Assembly (NCBI RefSeq): GCF_003945595.2
Contig: NW_024104377.1
Coordinates: 1,030,781-1,094,780, forward strand
DNA: 64,000 bases
DNA from: Pipra filicauda
Taxonomy: Eukaryota > Chordata > Aves > Passeriformes > Pipridae
Reading direction: 5' to 3'
Under the pieces are notes generated by a model that did not search any database, was not told the DNA's origin, and saw nothing but the letters and a program-made list of their open reading frames with translations. Positions 11,033-24,205 of the stretch are shown piece by piece; position 1 is the stretch's first letter, and each line of letters opens with the position of its first letter. Both the position numbers and the translations under genes were made by a program.

Positions 11033-13253
11033 GTATGTTTTCTTCTTAGAGAGAAACTGAAGACAATAGCACAAGTTTGCAATATCTTTTTTGACTGTTA
11101 TACTTCATTACATTTTTAAACTAGAAGGGATAGTAATTGTAAAATGATAATTTAAGAAATAAATTAAATTAATTGTAAAACAATTATGACACTGGAACTT
11201 TGTGTTTGTTACTTCCTCTGGGGGTAAGAGCCCTATGCAACTCTGTAGGTCCTTAACTGAGCTCTATTCCAAATCTAAAATAGCTCACCTCAGTTTTAAG
11301 TACACTAAAACTTTATCCACTCTTGAATTTACAGCGGTAAACTCAATTGGATATTGGGAATTTTCACCCGCACGTTATGGCACAAATAACTCCTTGAAAA
11401 TATTTTGCAAATACGAGCGAAGAAAGATAGGCTTTCACAGTAAGTTGAGAAAGACATGAGAAAGACATTGAGATGAGATGATTGATAGTAGAAGGACTTT
11501 TTAGTCTCTGTTGTTTGGCATGGAAACATGATTTTCAAAATTTCCAGGAATTTAAAGGCCTCTTCTTTGCTTTAATCTGCAAGTGTACATGATTTTAGTG
11601 TATTATAAAACTGCAGCTATGAATAAAGAGGCTCACAAAAGGACTTCCAAACTTAATTCATATGTGAAAAAGAACATATCTTGGAAAATCTCATTTGAAT
11701 TTTTTTTGTGTAAATGGTAGCAGTGGATTATGGAAGATAAATCTCAGCAATAATTGCAGAGGCTACCTACCATGTGGTTAAAAGTAAGTACCTTACCAAA
11801 ATAGCAACTAGATTCAAATACCAGTTAAAAAGTAGTTGTCAGACATGTATAATTACTCTAAATAAAAAAAACTGTATTTGTTCTCCTATAGTTATAGAAA
11901 TGAAAATAACTTATCCTTGGATATTTTAAGTACCCTATGATTTAATATTCTATAGGTAACCCAGTTAATATATATTAAGACTGTGAACATTGAAAGGAAT
12001 TTTGTATATGTCAGAAGAAATGTTGGGGCACTCTCCCATCTCTCCTTCCCTTCCCTCACCCCATCTTTTGTGTTCATTCCTAGACAAAAACTAAAGAAGG
12101 AAGGAGGCTTTCTGTGTTGGCATTGTGAACTGCAGCACAAAAAAATCTCTTGTCCTTTAAATGACTGCTCTGAGTAGCTGACGGAAATAGGGCTTGCTTT
12201 GAGCTAGGAATGGGCATCAAGAGCAGAAAATAATGACAGAGGGCACAGATACCCTGCTGAAGGCAGTGCTTGTCCTGCCCATATGCCCTCTAACAGTCAA
12301 CAAATTGTTTTGTGTGGAAAACACTGGCTACTCTTTCTGCAACGTTCTCTCAGTGTAAGAGAGAAGATGTAAAGAATAATGTGATGTGGGGGAAGGGAGG
12401 AAAGGCCTTAGCAAAGCAGTTTCCAGCATACTGTCATAGAGGGGGAAAGGGAAAATGTTTTGGGAAAGTGCTACTGCAGCTGAATAGGTACATTCAGAAA
12501 GACTAGAGTCTCTCTGTAAATTGCACCTATTTTCCTCCAACATTGCTCAGCCTTAATTGATGTTGGCTCCTTCTAAGTCTACTTCTATGGTGCAGGAATA
12601 TAATTGCAAGTTCTTTCCGCCACTTGGGAAAACACGAAGTTTTTTATCAATCAGAGCATGAAAAAAGGAAGAAGGATTTGTAGGGAGAAGGAATACCTTT
12701 TCCTTAGACTTAATAATAGAGCTGGAGCACAGGAAATACAAGAGCTTTTATCTCAGAGTAAATTTAACAGTTTCTTAAGGAATGGTAGCTTCAAGTTTGC
12801 CCTGTTTTTTTTACAGCTACCCTTTCCTGCTTTCCCTGCAAACCTTAATTTGCTCTTATCCTTAGGCTATCATGCTGCAAATCTACTGCTACACGTTAAA
12901 GAAATAACATAATGTAGAAAAAGGAATATTAAAGTCACATGTACTTTAGAATTTCAATTAATGCTTGATCGTCATCTGTTTCTCTTTCATACTGCTTGCC
13001 TTTCATGGAGCAAGTCTGAAAAGGACCATGGTTGCTGCAGAGGTTAAACCCAGCTAAGCAGAAAATCAGCGGTTCCCTTATCATGCTACCTGATGTTTTT
13101 AACCAGCTATTTCTTCTGAGATGACTTTCAGTCACATGTGTGGAGAGATATATAACTGTACACTTGTCTTAGCTAAGTTAATAATGTTAACCATAAACGT
13201 ACTGTGCTAAATAGTTTTGAAAATGGCAGCTCAGAGTAAAATTTCCTCCATGG
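11033..13253. other. unique AT-rich sequence
   Basis: No repeat or supported exon. A donor-like GTAAGT at 11785 follows frames that contain stops. If the proposed gene is real, this is part of the 17.1-kb intron between exons B and C. Confidence 0.5.
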
Positions 13254-13305
13254 TGACTTGCAGAAACAGACGCCCAAACTCACAAAGAGTATTGAAGGGG
13301 ATATG

Positions 13306-13311
13306 TTTATT
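13306..13311 (-). terminator. LTR polyadenylation signal AATAAA
   Basis: TTTATT on the plus strand reads AATAAA on the minus strand, in the orientation of the LTR. Confidence 0.6.
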
Positions 13312-13391
13312 TACAGCGCTGGGTGTGTGGGGAATAATTTTGCCAAACACGCACACCTATTGCCTTTGTCCAGCCTTTTTAATGTGATACA

Positions 13392-13467
13392 ATGTTACAC
13401 ATGCATTAGTTGTGTTACATATACATTAGTTGTGTTACATATACATCAGTTGTGTTACATGCATTAG
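13392..13467. repeat. 20-bp tandem repeat, about 3.8 copies, inside the LTR
   Basis: Units at 13392-13411, 13412-13431, 13432-13451 and a partial at 13452-13467 share the pattern GTGTTACATATACATTAGTT with small changes. They lie on the U3 side of the LTR promoter in LTR orientation, where repeated enhancer-like units are common. Confidence 0.9.
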
Positions 13468-16400
13468 CAGCGTCAGCAAATTCCTGAAAATTGGGAGGGG
13501 AAATCATTAACATATACGACTCCTATAACTCCTTGGGGTCTTTACTGAGAGTCTTTCGGATGAAGTAAGACGTATTCCTTGATCTTGACCTTTTCAGCTT
13601 TGCAAAGAATGCTGAGCTGGCACTGGCCACTCACCTCAAAAACGGTTTCATCTTGTCTCCTTCTCTCAGAGCCCCCCTTTATCAATCTTCAAGGTCTCCC
13701 TCGGAGCTCCTTATCACAGCTCCAAGGCCTCCATTTCTGCTAGAATCCTCATTATAGAGTTAACCATATCTTGTTGGTAAGACAGCATAGGCAAGCAAGG
13801 CCCTATTCTAATTTAACAGTATTCTATATGAAAATTAACTCTAGCAAGCAGCTAAGGCTACAGTCTCTTGTCAACATTTTATATTCTGATCACCCCTTAT
13901 AAATGGGTCCTCTGTCAGGAATGGTGAGAGAGATTTCAATTAGAATAAGATTTAAAAACCCTGGTCTTTACACAACTTCAAATTTTGTTTTTGGAGAAAA
14001 AGATGATAATGCATTTGCCCTGCAGGAAGCCAGAGAAATCTATGAGATTTCCTTTTATTTTGCAAATACTGTTGAAGGAGGCAAATGATGACTTCTTTCA
14101 GACATGAAGTCCTCAGTCTTGGCATTTACATTTGGAAGGTTGGAGACACTAGCATGACTTGATTTATACACAGGGACAACAAAGCTTGCTGTTATCATGA
14201 TGATATTATTGATGTTAGCTGACATGAGATCACAGGAACTTCAGAAGAACTCTGCCAAGATGAGAGGCTGAGAAAGCTAAGTAGACTGATGCAGGGAAAG
14301 TATATTTGGGACCACTCAGACACTTCCCAAGAGGCTTGATTCTAACCACTCAGAAAATATAACCAGACACCATCAGAAGAAAATTGAAGATACTGTCATG
14401 CAGAAAACCTGTCAATAGGAGTGTTGAACGTATTATATAAAAATATATAACCTTTTCTTATTTGAAGTGGATTTCTATAACTGGATTTCTATATCCATTA
14501 TAACAGAAAGTACCAGTGGGCAATATTTATTTTGAGTTAATGACTTCTTGGAGAAATGAGGAGCTTATCTGTGAAATTCAGAGCCACAAGTTACTGGAAC
14601 AAAAAGTTTAGCTGGATTCAGTCAAGAAGCAAAAGCATACAATTTGGCCCTTTATAGACAGCTATCATCACACTTTATATAACTCAGTTAACTTATTATG
14701 TAGAAATGTGAAGTTGCTTAAAGAGGGCAGGGAGATAATAGTAGCCAGGGAAAGTTCATACCCATTCTCCTAATAGAAAAACTTTTATGTATGCACCAAA
14801 AAAATTTTGGATTAAATGGTCGTCTGTTACTGCTCTACTGGGAAGCAATGGGGTGCTTTTGGGGAGATCTGCTGTGTTTCACTTCAATGCTGCCAACACA
14901 TTTCTGCACATTACTGGTCTGGTGGCTTCATGGATTGAGACTTTTGTGTGAGCTAAAAATCTTATAAAGCATATGTTTTTGTGAGACTATTTCCTGGTTT
15001 TCAGTGGTTTGAGAACAACTGAGGACACAAGAGAAGTAATCTTAACTTTGAGTTAAAAAACTTTTGGTGGGGTGTTTAACCATAGACTTCAAGGCCATGA
15101 GATACCAGAGCACAGTCTAGTTGGCTCCAGCGAAGAAATACTGTGTAAAATTTGGACCTTTGTAGACAAGTGACATCTATAGTAACATCTGCACAAGAGT
15201 TCTCAATCCAAGGGCAGACACATATAAAATACTTAGCTTGATTTTTCTACAATTTTACTGTAGAGCATATTCACTGTAAACATGTTGGTGGAGCTGGGGT
15301 TTTTAATTTTTTTTAAATATTCATATTTTATATGAAATTTTTAACTGCATGAGCAAATCCTTCCTTGGTGGCATGGTATTATGGTGTCCCATCTCAGGAT
15401 AGTTGTGTCACAGATAGAAATGAACATAACAGCTGATTAACTTATGACATTATGTGGTGGACACGATTATTTGTGTTATTGATAATGAAAATAATTTCTT
15501 GACACTGTGATTTTTTGGTCATGTCCAAGTCAGTAATTTTTCAACCTACTTTATTATCAGAAGCTTGAAAAATCCAAGAGTTCTGGAGAGTCAGTCTTCT
15601 TAAATATTTAACTCATCAATTTGTCATCACCGATTTTTTCATAAGTCTTTTTAAACTAAACCCCCAGAAATTTCCATGCAAATAGAGATTTTTTTTTTGT
15701 ATATTGCTTAGTTTCTGTAGCTTTCCTTTTTATTCACTCTGTGTAAAGGTGTACAATATTCTTCGTATTCAAGAGAATATTGATTAAGGTTAATAAAATT
15801 CTAGAGCTGAATTGTAGTTATACACATGGTGGGGAATGACTTTTTGTGCTCCATACTGCCCAAATAACATTTTGATTCCATTTCTTTCTGAAAGATGAAG
15901 ACTGGAGTTTCGGTACCAGTTGTCTCACAACTGTCTCCCAGCCTGTCTTCCAATGCTTCCTAGCTTTAAAATGGGTATTTCCTTAACTTGTAGGCATTGT
16001 CTTTCTCAAAAGTCACCTTCCTGGAGTTTCTTGAGATAAGATCTTCTCTACTGGATAACCCTCTCCCTTCTCTGGAAAAGGCATGAGCCTTGGAAGACAG
16101 TATATAGGTCTTTAGGAGCAAATGTTTTGCAGTGCCTTTTAATAGAGCTGTGTCAAATTTTGATAGTGTATAAGTTATTAACAAAAGTGATTTTTTCCCT
16201 GTCTGCAGATAAAAGCATTCTTATTTGCTTATTGTAAAATTATCTGATTGAATTTGGAAACACATTTTAATGTAATGTAGTGCTTGCTACTTTTCTCATG
16301 CTGTCTTCAACTACTAATTTTTTCAATAAACAGGAATTTCAGATATCTAAAATACTTAGATTGGGAGATAAGCATTGGCTTAAGATCACTGTCTGAGCTC

Positions 16401-16803
16401 TTAGGGTAGGAGCTCTGCTTGCTTTTTTCCCCCGTGGTTGCTGTAAACAAAAACCATTAGCTTTAAAATGGATTTCAGAGGAATTTTGAAAAGCCATAAA
16501 TACCATCAGTGAAATCTGCCAACATTGCCTTGAAAGGATGCTAGAAGAGTTGTTAAAACACCTAACTAAATAATGTGTGACTTGATATATATTAGTATTA
16601 TTTTTTTGCACGTGTTCCTTGGCAAGTTACACATCTATCATGGACAGACCTCTCGGGCATTGCAGCAAAAGCAGAGTAGTAGTAACAACTAAACCATGCA
16701 ACTAAGGGAACTGCACCCAAAGTGCTGTCCCTAAACTCACACTGGTTATGGTGTCCAGTCCTGCGGTACATGGGATTACCAAGCCTTGCTAAGTTTAAAG
16801 TAC

Positions 16804-16905
16804 AGTAATCCTCTTTCGTGCAGTAACACGTGTAGATTCTTTATAACAGCTTAGATGGCAATTAGCAGGGGATTTCGGATTCATTGACTGGATACAAATA
16901 TAGCA
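16804..16905 (+). repeat. unclassified dispersed repeat, copy 1
   Basis: This segment aligns with 24110-24205 in the same orientation. Shared blocks include 'GCAGTAACAC', 'AGCTTA', 'AATTAG' and 'GGATTCATTGACTG' followed by 'ATACAA', with small gaps between. It does not resemble CR1 or the LTRs in this window. It could be an ancient interspersed repeat or a local segmental duplication. Confidence 0.6.
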
Positions 16906-19900
16906 TAGGGGAGGGAAAGACCTAGGCAGCAGTTCTCAAACTAGGGGTCACTAATGCAGTAAGGGTTGGAGCATTTATGGGGGTGAGGATGAGCCAGCAG
17001 AATTTTGCAGAGGGGTGAGTGTTACTAGCATCTGGGGTTGCAAACAGAGCTATTGTATCTTCTCAGAAATATATAAAAACTGTCTTGGATGGGAAATGTT
17101 TCTTTACAGTTTCATGGTTTCTCCAGCATTTTGTAACCATTGGTGTAAATCCTTTGGGGCTGATGCTCCAGCTGGCTGTGTCAGCGGTTCCTGTTCTGCT
17201 TTTGAAGTGTTAGGAGAATGTAGTTGTTAAATTAGCCTTATTAGTCTAGGGTATTATGATATGCCTTATGAGAACAGGCCTGGGGTGAAGTGAGAAAGAA
17301 CGAAGTGAGCTGAGTTTGTTTTACCTGTAGAAATACTATCAGTGCAGTTAATGGAGAGTGAAAGATTTTACAAATTTTAATATTCAGCAGATCAATGTAA
17401 TCACCAAACGAATTTTACTGCAAACGCATTGGCTCTTTTTGCTCACAGATTTTTCTGCATTTTAGTGATTCAACTGGTAATAATGAAATATTGCATCATA
17501 TTTCTGGTCCCCGTGTCAGCTGGCAAAGTTGAGCCAACAGAGAACAATTTGCTGGTTTAGAGTTTAAGGGAGCAATAAAAATCCTTTTAACTTCTTTTTA
17601 GTGCTCGGGAGAAATTTTTTTCAGGTAAGAGCAAGATTCATACTGGCTCCAAATGCAAATTCAGATCCTAGAAATATAAGCTGAATTCACACCTTTATGA
17701 CTTAGAATCTATGAGTTCAGCTATTAGTTTACATATTGGTTGCTGCATGCTCAATTTCTTGTCAGAAGAGCAAGGGGCTGGAGTATACAACCCTAAGTGA
17801 GAGTGGTTTTGAACAGTGGTTTAAATTAAAAATTAACCAACCAAACAAACCACAAAATCTCAGAAATTTATCTGAATCGACATTTTTTATTTTTATATAT
17901 TTAGACATCAATAAGGGTTTGATTTTGGCTTGTAGTGAGCTTATAGGTTTGTTTACCATGAATGGGCTTTGTCAGTTTTTTTAAAATAAGCATTTGTTGA
18001 ATGTATTAAAATATTCATTCTCTGTACTGCCTATAAGATACTAAGCAAGTTACAAACTCCAACATTTGTTAAATTCAATATATTGAACATTTTAAATTAA
18101 AATTAATTCTATTTTTTGTCGAGATTTTTATTTTTTAATGAATGTTTTATATCTCTTTTTGTGTAATCCCTGCATTAGTTTCTTCCTCTTCCTCCCTTTC
18201 AAAGCACTGAATAAATGATCTTCCTGCTTAAGCTGGTGTTTGATGAACTCTGAAGTCTTGTATGTTTTATGACAGTATTTTCCTCTGTGTCATTAGTAGC
18301 TTCCCTTGCTCTCATTAGCATCCCTGAAAAAGTACACCAAGAAATATTTCAATAAATTTAAGACTAAAACCAAAAGGGAGCTAACTAAGTCTATGCCAAC
18401 ACTTATTTTCTGCTTCTGCTGCCAAGATGAAAATCTAAGTGTGGGCAGTAAAACACACATTGAAACTTTACTTTTATGTCAAAATGGCAGGCCACGTGCT
18501 GTTAGTAAAGACTGTAGGCAGTGGGTCAGCGTTCAGGCAAATGGAGAAGTGCTGGATTTTGACACATCCCTTCCCAAATGAGATTTGACTGTTGGAGCTG
18601 TGGGGGCTGAGTTTTGGGCTGGGGCTTTGACAGGTCACAGTGGTAGGGCAGCAGCTTTCTCTTGTGGGTGCTGAGCTTGGCCTGATTTTGAGCCCCAGGC
18701 GTGCAGATGGACCTTCTCAGGTAGATCTGAAGGTGATGCCAGCTCTCAGTTTCTCACTGCAGAAGGCGTGTAAGCAGCTGTTTCTCCTCTCTTTCCTAAA
18801 ACAAACATAAACACTATGCAAGCCATCCACAGAGTCGTGCAGAAAAGCACATCTCAGGTTGGGCTTTTTTCCTGTTAACGCTGTCTATATCAAGCAACAA
18901 ATATGCAACATTTAACACTTTATTTTTGCAAGAAGACACAAAATCTGTAGTTCTTTGGTCAAAAGACCCATCTACGCCTTGATCTTCTTCTATTTATTAT
19001 TCAGTTTTTATTCTGCTCAAAATTATTCTGTATTTTTAAGACCCAATTTCACAGATAGTTTCGAAACATCTGAAGTGGCATTTTTAGGTCATGAACTAGT
19101 TGTGGAATATTTTGACCTACTTCTGTAGATGAACCCAAAAATTTGAAAGGAAAATAAGTGTTTACTTAAATGTATCTTATTACTATCTATTTTGGAAGAT
19201 ATCATTTCTGTTTACAATCTGATAACTTTGTCAAATCTGGATTGAATATTAACAAGGGAGAAAAATGCAGAAATAAACTTCCTTTTTCTCGAACTTTTCA
19301 GCAGAAAAGGAGTTGAGTGCAAGGTGTCACTAGAATGCTGATACCTTCTCTATGCTGTTAAGTTATCATTTTGCATTTGTATCTCTGCCCCCACTTGCCA
19401 TGTACATGGTGGCTGTGACTTGTTTGGGATTTATTTCTGGGGACTAGAAGGCACAGTAGTCTGTTGCCCTTACAAGACGTAATGGTATTATCTCATCCCT
19501 GATGAAATTCATAGCATTTCGTGTTGGAAACATCCACTTCCCATCACGACTGCCATGGTTCTCCTGTGATCACTTCTTTGCTTGTTTTAATCACAATTAG
19601 GCACTCTATTTTTTCTCACTGCCTTGTTTTTGACTGATTTTCTTAATTAATGCATCCAAGCTAGTAAACAAGTAGAGGGGAACAGAGCAAACTGTGGGGT
19701 AGTTATTTCTTTTGCTGCTGTGCTATTCTATTGTTTTCAGTTCCATGTTAACTCTGGCTCATATAATCTTTTTTCTTACTCCATATGACTCACAGGCTAA
19801 GCAGAGCAGATGGAGGAGTGATTTCAGACAGTGACCTCATTTCTGCAAATACTACTTCTCAAAAAGAGACAGCAATCAACCTGTGTCTTACAAAAAGAAA

Positions 19901-22900
19901 AAGGTTGCTTTTTTTTTTTCTTTTCCTTTTACTGTATTATAGACATGAACAATTTTGAAAAGATAAAAGGGCAAGGGGGAAAAGTCTGAGCTTTCAGCAC
20001 TTACCAGTGTGTTCAGCCGTTTTGAGCCTTGTCAAAGACTCAAAGAGCACTGTCAAACCTTTGGGTTCAGCTACCTAGAAATCTCCTCTCATGCTATACT
20101 TTTAGTTCTTCTCTATGCAAAAAGTATTCAAAAGATTGTTTTATTATTGAAATAGCTTTACATTTCAACACATTAAATTTCTTTATAAGAGAGTTTCTAC
20201 TCATTTGTGTATCTGAAGTTATTGAATTTGTTGCAGTATTCAGGTCTTAGCTGCAGACACTATTACTTCAGACAAATACATATAATAATGACTGTAAATC
20301 ACTATCAAAAAGTATAAGTTCTCAAAAAAACACCCAGTGTCTGTAAGGAATAACTGTGCATATTTTTTCCTGTGGTCTTTATTGTCATTACTAGTCCAAG
20401 AAAAAACACAGCTGGATGAAACCTGTAGGTTAGAAATTTCTATAATTCTGGAAATATCTGACAATTTTCATTTTCTGTAAATAATAACCAATACATATAT
20501 GCAGAGCAATGATAATCACAGAATAATACAAATCTGTAAGAGGAAAACAAGAATACAGTTTCAGCAGCACCCTGAGTTTGATCTTGACTCTAATAGTGTT
20601 TGCATCATTAAGTGGAGAGCGCTCCTATCATATCTTGGTGTAAAGCTGAATGTCATGAATACATCCTTAAAACTCACAATACTTTTGTATTTTCTTCAAA
20701 TCTCAAACCTTATGAGTCAAGTTTTTATGAAAGAATCTTCCTTTTCAAAAGAGGAATATTAATATACTTGGAGGATTTAGAGCTAAGATATCCTGAAGCT
20801 TAAGAAAGGAAGTAAATAAACATCTGTACTTTTTAAGAATTTTTAAAATGTTAATATATATTAAATTAGTGTTTTGAGTTTTGGAAGAGGTACAACATCT
20901 AAAGTGTCATAATATGAATAAGCTGTAATAGAAAGGAGCAAATAATTTTAATTTATTTAAAGTAAATTTCTCTCCATGCTGTTACCTAAGGAAACAAATA
21001 TTAGTGTATATTGTTCATAATTTGCTTAAAGAGCAGGTAGCATGGTAAAAGCAGTTAATTGCTGCATTATAATCACAAATATTTATACCAACATTTTTCA
21101 AATCATATTGTTTTATTCTTTAGATTAAAAATTCTAGAGGTTATGAAGTGATAGAAAGGATGACATTAGTGCTAATAAATTACCATAGATGAATCTGTAA
21201 GGAACAATTATCAGAAGGAGTAATTAGTACAAGACACTGACAGAAGAGCAGAGAGTTCTGGATTTCTGTTGAGATAATTGCCTCATTCAATAACACATGA
21301 ACACATGTTATGTCTTGTGAGTTGACATTGTCTCTTTTTAGGGTAACTTTTGTCAATATTTGGAACTATATTATGACAGTTCATCTGTTCCAAGATTCAA
21401 TCACAAGGGGGAACTTCTGAGGATATAGATTTTCTGGGTCTGCTCAGTTTGGACTTGATAATTTCAATGAGAAATTAGAATTCCTTTTGTTTTTCCTTTT
21501 ACCACTGAAGATATTTCTCTCCATTTGATATCTTTGTATTTTTCTCTGTTAGAAGAACTTGTGGGTGGATGGTCATCCTGACCAAGAGAGGCCTTAATAC
21601 ACTGAAAGCCTGTGCTCCACTTCTAGCCAGGGTTGCGGGAAGGCACAGCCAAGATGAAGCTGAGAATTAAATAAACTTTCTTACTTTATGTTCTTGTACA
21701 TGACCACAAACAGCTGACAGGACTGGTGCTTTGTGACTTTCTCCTATGTCCTGCCCTTCAAACATCTCACACAGACTGTAAGCCAGTGCCCTAGATCACC
21801 GGAGACCGATGCCAAGCCCTGCCGTGAGAGACTAGCATTGCCCAGGGCTGAATCTGCCAATCATCCTAAGCACACGTCTTTCCTAATTCCTGCTGAGGTT
21901 TAACTTGTACTGGATGTGGACTTTCTTACCCTCATGTTCTTTCCTTTGTGAGACTTTAATGTAGTTGTCCTTCATCGTAGGAAAAATGAGAGAAAAATAA
22001 GCTGTAGCTTCAACAATATACATCAAAGGAAACAGGAGGTGATATAAGACTTTATATACATTTCAGAACACATGTGATATGTTGGGTTTTGTGACCAGTA
22101 AGAAATTTTTATTTTTTGCAAGAAGTGAACTTCTATTCGAGGGGCACTGGGAAAATTGATGAGATATGAGCACAGTAGCTGTAGTTGCATACATAGTTCT
22201 GCAAGTATGTTTGCGAATGAATGTTCATCACGTGAACGGATTTTTCCATTACTTGATAATTGTTTAAACATTATAAATTATTGAAAGGTATTTTTTAGTG
22301 GAGGGGGATTGAAAGCACTTTTATAAGGTAGTTAGGAAAAAATCCCATAATATGTGTTATGTAAATACTGTGAAATCAAATTAGAGGAAAGAATATTGAA
22401 GAAGGAGGGGTGAAGGGAACATTAAGAAGTTCTTTTTCTCACAAAACAGTGAGAAATGTTGATGAACCCTAAAATGCTTCATCAACAATCTTCTTCCCTG
22501 TGTGAAACTTGCCCTGATTAGTTTAATTATACAAATATTAGTATTTACTTCATTTCTCTAAATCACAGTAATGATTGTACTGTCAGATTACAGAAAATAT
22601 ACTAAGCATCTTATAGGAAGTCCTTTTTAAACCCGTGCTATCAGCTCAGAATAGAAATGTATTATTCAGTGTAATATTTCTTCTTGAAAATGATTGTTGC
22701 AGTAAATTAAATGGAGATTCTACTCACATTCTAATATGCAGATGCTTCTTCCATGGTTCTATATTTTATTTGATGTTAAATGTGGTTTAAATTTTGTAAA
22801 CAGAGAAGATCATTTTATGAATGTCGCAGTGTCAAAAACAGCTCTTGTACAAGCACTGACTAGCTGGATGTACTTCACAAACCCTTTACCTAATATCAAA

Positions 22901-23342
22901 TCTGTACACAAGATTCTATGTCTGTTTGCATAACTACGGGACAAAGTAGTAGGGTCAACATTTGTATTAGAACCATGTAACGAGGAGATTATTTACCAAC
23001 TAGAAGGGTTTTATCCACCTGTGGGGATTCATATATTGAAACATCTGCAGTCTTTCACCATAAAGACCAGGAGTAAGCTGGATGAATGAGGGAAATGCTG
23101 AGGCTGGCCACTAGGAAATGGAAAATCATGTTCCTGTGTTTCGTGCTGTGATGGTGTCAGATATGACAAGTGTAGGTATTATGAAAAGGTGGTAAACTGC
23201 CACCTGGACCACTTTGCTCACTCACCTAGTTGTCAGCTCCAGCAGAAATGTAATCTCATTTCTAATTTTTTTCCACTATTTTTCTCTATTACAATGGAGT
23301 TCTCAATGACTCTATTTGCTAAAAGGTTATTTTGGGCAGTAG

Positions 23343-23420
23343 TGGCTTTCAAACACATTTGCTGCCTACTGATGAACTTGAATGGCTTTCAAGTACATTT
23401 GCTGCTTACTGATGAACTAG
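23343..23420. repeat. 40-bp tandem duplication, diverged
   Basis: Units at 23343-23382 and 23383-23420 both run TGGCTTTCAA..ACATTTGCTGC.TACTGATGAACT. A few substitutions separate them, so the event is older than the perfect duplication at 6.1 kb. Confidence 0.92.
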
Positions 23421-23624
23421 CTCTGAGGCAGGGAACTTCCCCTCACTCGCTGAAGTGGGTGTATGCTTGCTAATGGAAGACTGAGTGGAGCTTCTAACTG
23501 TTTTCTCCTAGTGGACTTGATTTACAAGGACTCACCTATGGGCATAGAGAGGATGGCCAATAGATGTGACAGCCGTTTATTTATGTGCATGCCTCCATTC
23601 AATACTTATTTAGTATTTGTACTA

Positions 23625-23650
23625 TTTAGCAAGTATTTGTACTTGCTAAA
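23625..23650. repeat. perfect 11-bp inverted repeat with a 4-nt loop
   Basis: TTTAGCAAGTA (23625-23635) and TACTTGCTAAA (23640-23650) are perfect reverse complements separated by TTTG. The surrounding 60 bases repeat 'AGTATTTGTAC'-like words, so slippage may have produced it. Confidence 0.9.
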
Positions 23651-24109
23651 ATATGTGTACTTGCTTATGCCAACAATAGAAGGTGAGGGCCTTCCTTTGG
23701 AAAGCTCTGGAGGTCAGAGTGTGACAAGGCAGCCTGCTCCTCACCTGCTCTGCTCCCTCTCCCTTGGGCTATCCTTATGGGCCTTATTTTGCTGGTTTGG
23801 TAAAACCACTTTCTAATCTACTAATTAGAGTTGTGTAAACTTATACACAGGATATTGCTAAGAACCAGACATTCCTTAACGTTCCTGTGACAAATAAAAA
23901 TCACACTAGGGAAAAATTCCGCTTTATGGTCCCCAGGGCTTAAAATGAAATATTAACTGTAATGAAGGTTGATTTTTCTTCTGATTATTGAAATTTTTCA
24001 CAACTTCCATCTACAAGGAACAAATTCACAGCACTTTTGACTACAAAAATAGCCTTTTGCATTGCAATGTCCCTTCCTTGGGACAGAGGGGATTAATAAG
24101 CTTTTTGTG

Positions 24110-24205
24110 AGTAATAAGTCTCTTTTATGCAGTAACACATGGATTCATAAAAGCTTACATCATAATTAGAGAGTCATTTGGATTCATTGACTGCATACAA
24201 TTATG
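24110..24205 (+). repeat. unclassified dispersed repeat, copy 2
   Basis: Partner of 16804-16905, sharing 'GCAGTAACAC', 'AGCTTA', 'AATTAG' and 'GGATTCATTGACTG' in the same order with short gaps. The copies start 7.3 kb apart. Confidence 0.6.

Larger units (their letters stand above)
13254..13876 (-). mobile_element. LTR of an avian endogenous retrovirus
   Basis: Read on the minus strand it starts TGTTGACAAGAGACTG, a retroviral TG start. Near its other end it carries AATAAA (plus-strand TTTATT at 13306-13311), and an AT-rich TATA-like site precedes that signal (plus-strand CTTTTTAATG near 13375-13384). The overall sequence resembles avian LTRs known to me, including the segments 'TTTACAGCGCTGGG' and 'GAGTCTTTCGGATGAAGTA'. 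No coding region is attached. I could not find a matching target duplication, so the low-coordinate boundary (13251-13254) is approximate and may be truncated. A 20-bp tandem repeat lies inside, upstream of the promoter region. The family name is not assigned. Confidence 0.75.

Noticed and set aside
11700..11784. Exon-like segment before AAAA|GTAAGT
   Set aside because: All frames between the nearest acceptor and the donor contain stops.
21600..21690. Resemblance of 'GCCAAGATGAAGCTGA' to the start of a ribosomal protein S6 transcript
   Set aside because: The match is short, the following codons do not continue it, and a stop comes after a few codons, so it is a coincidence rather than a retrocopy.
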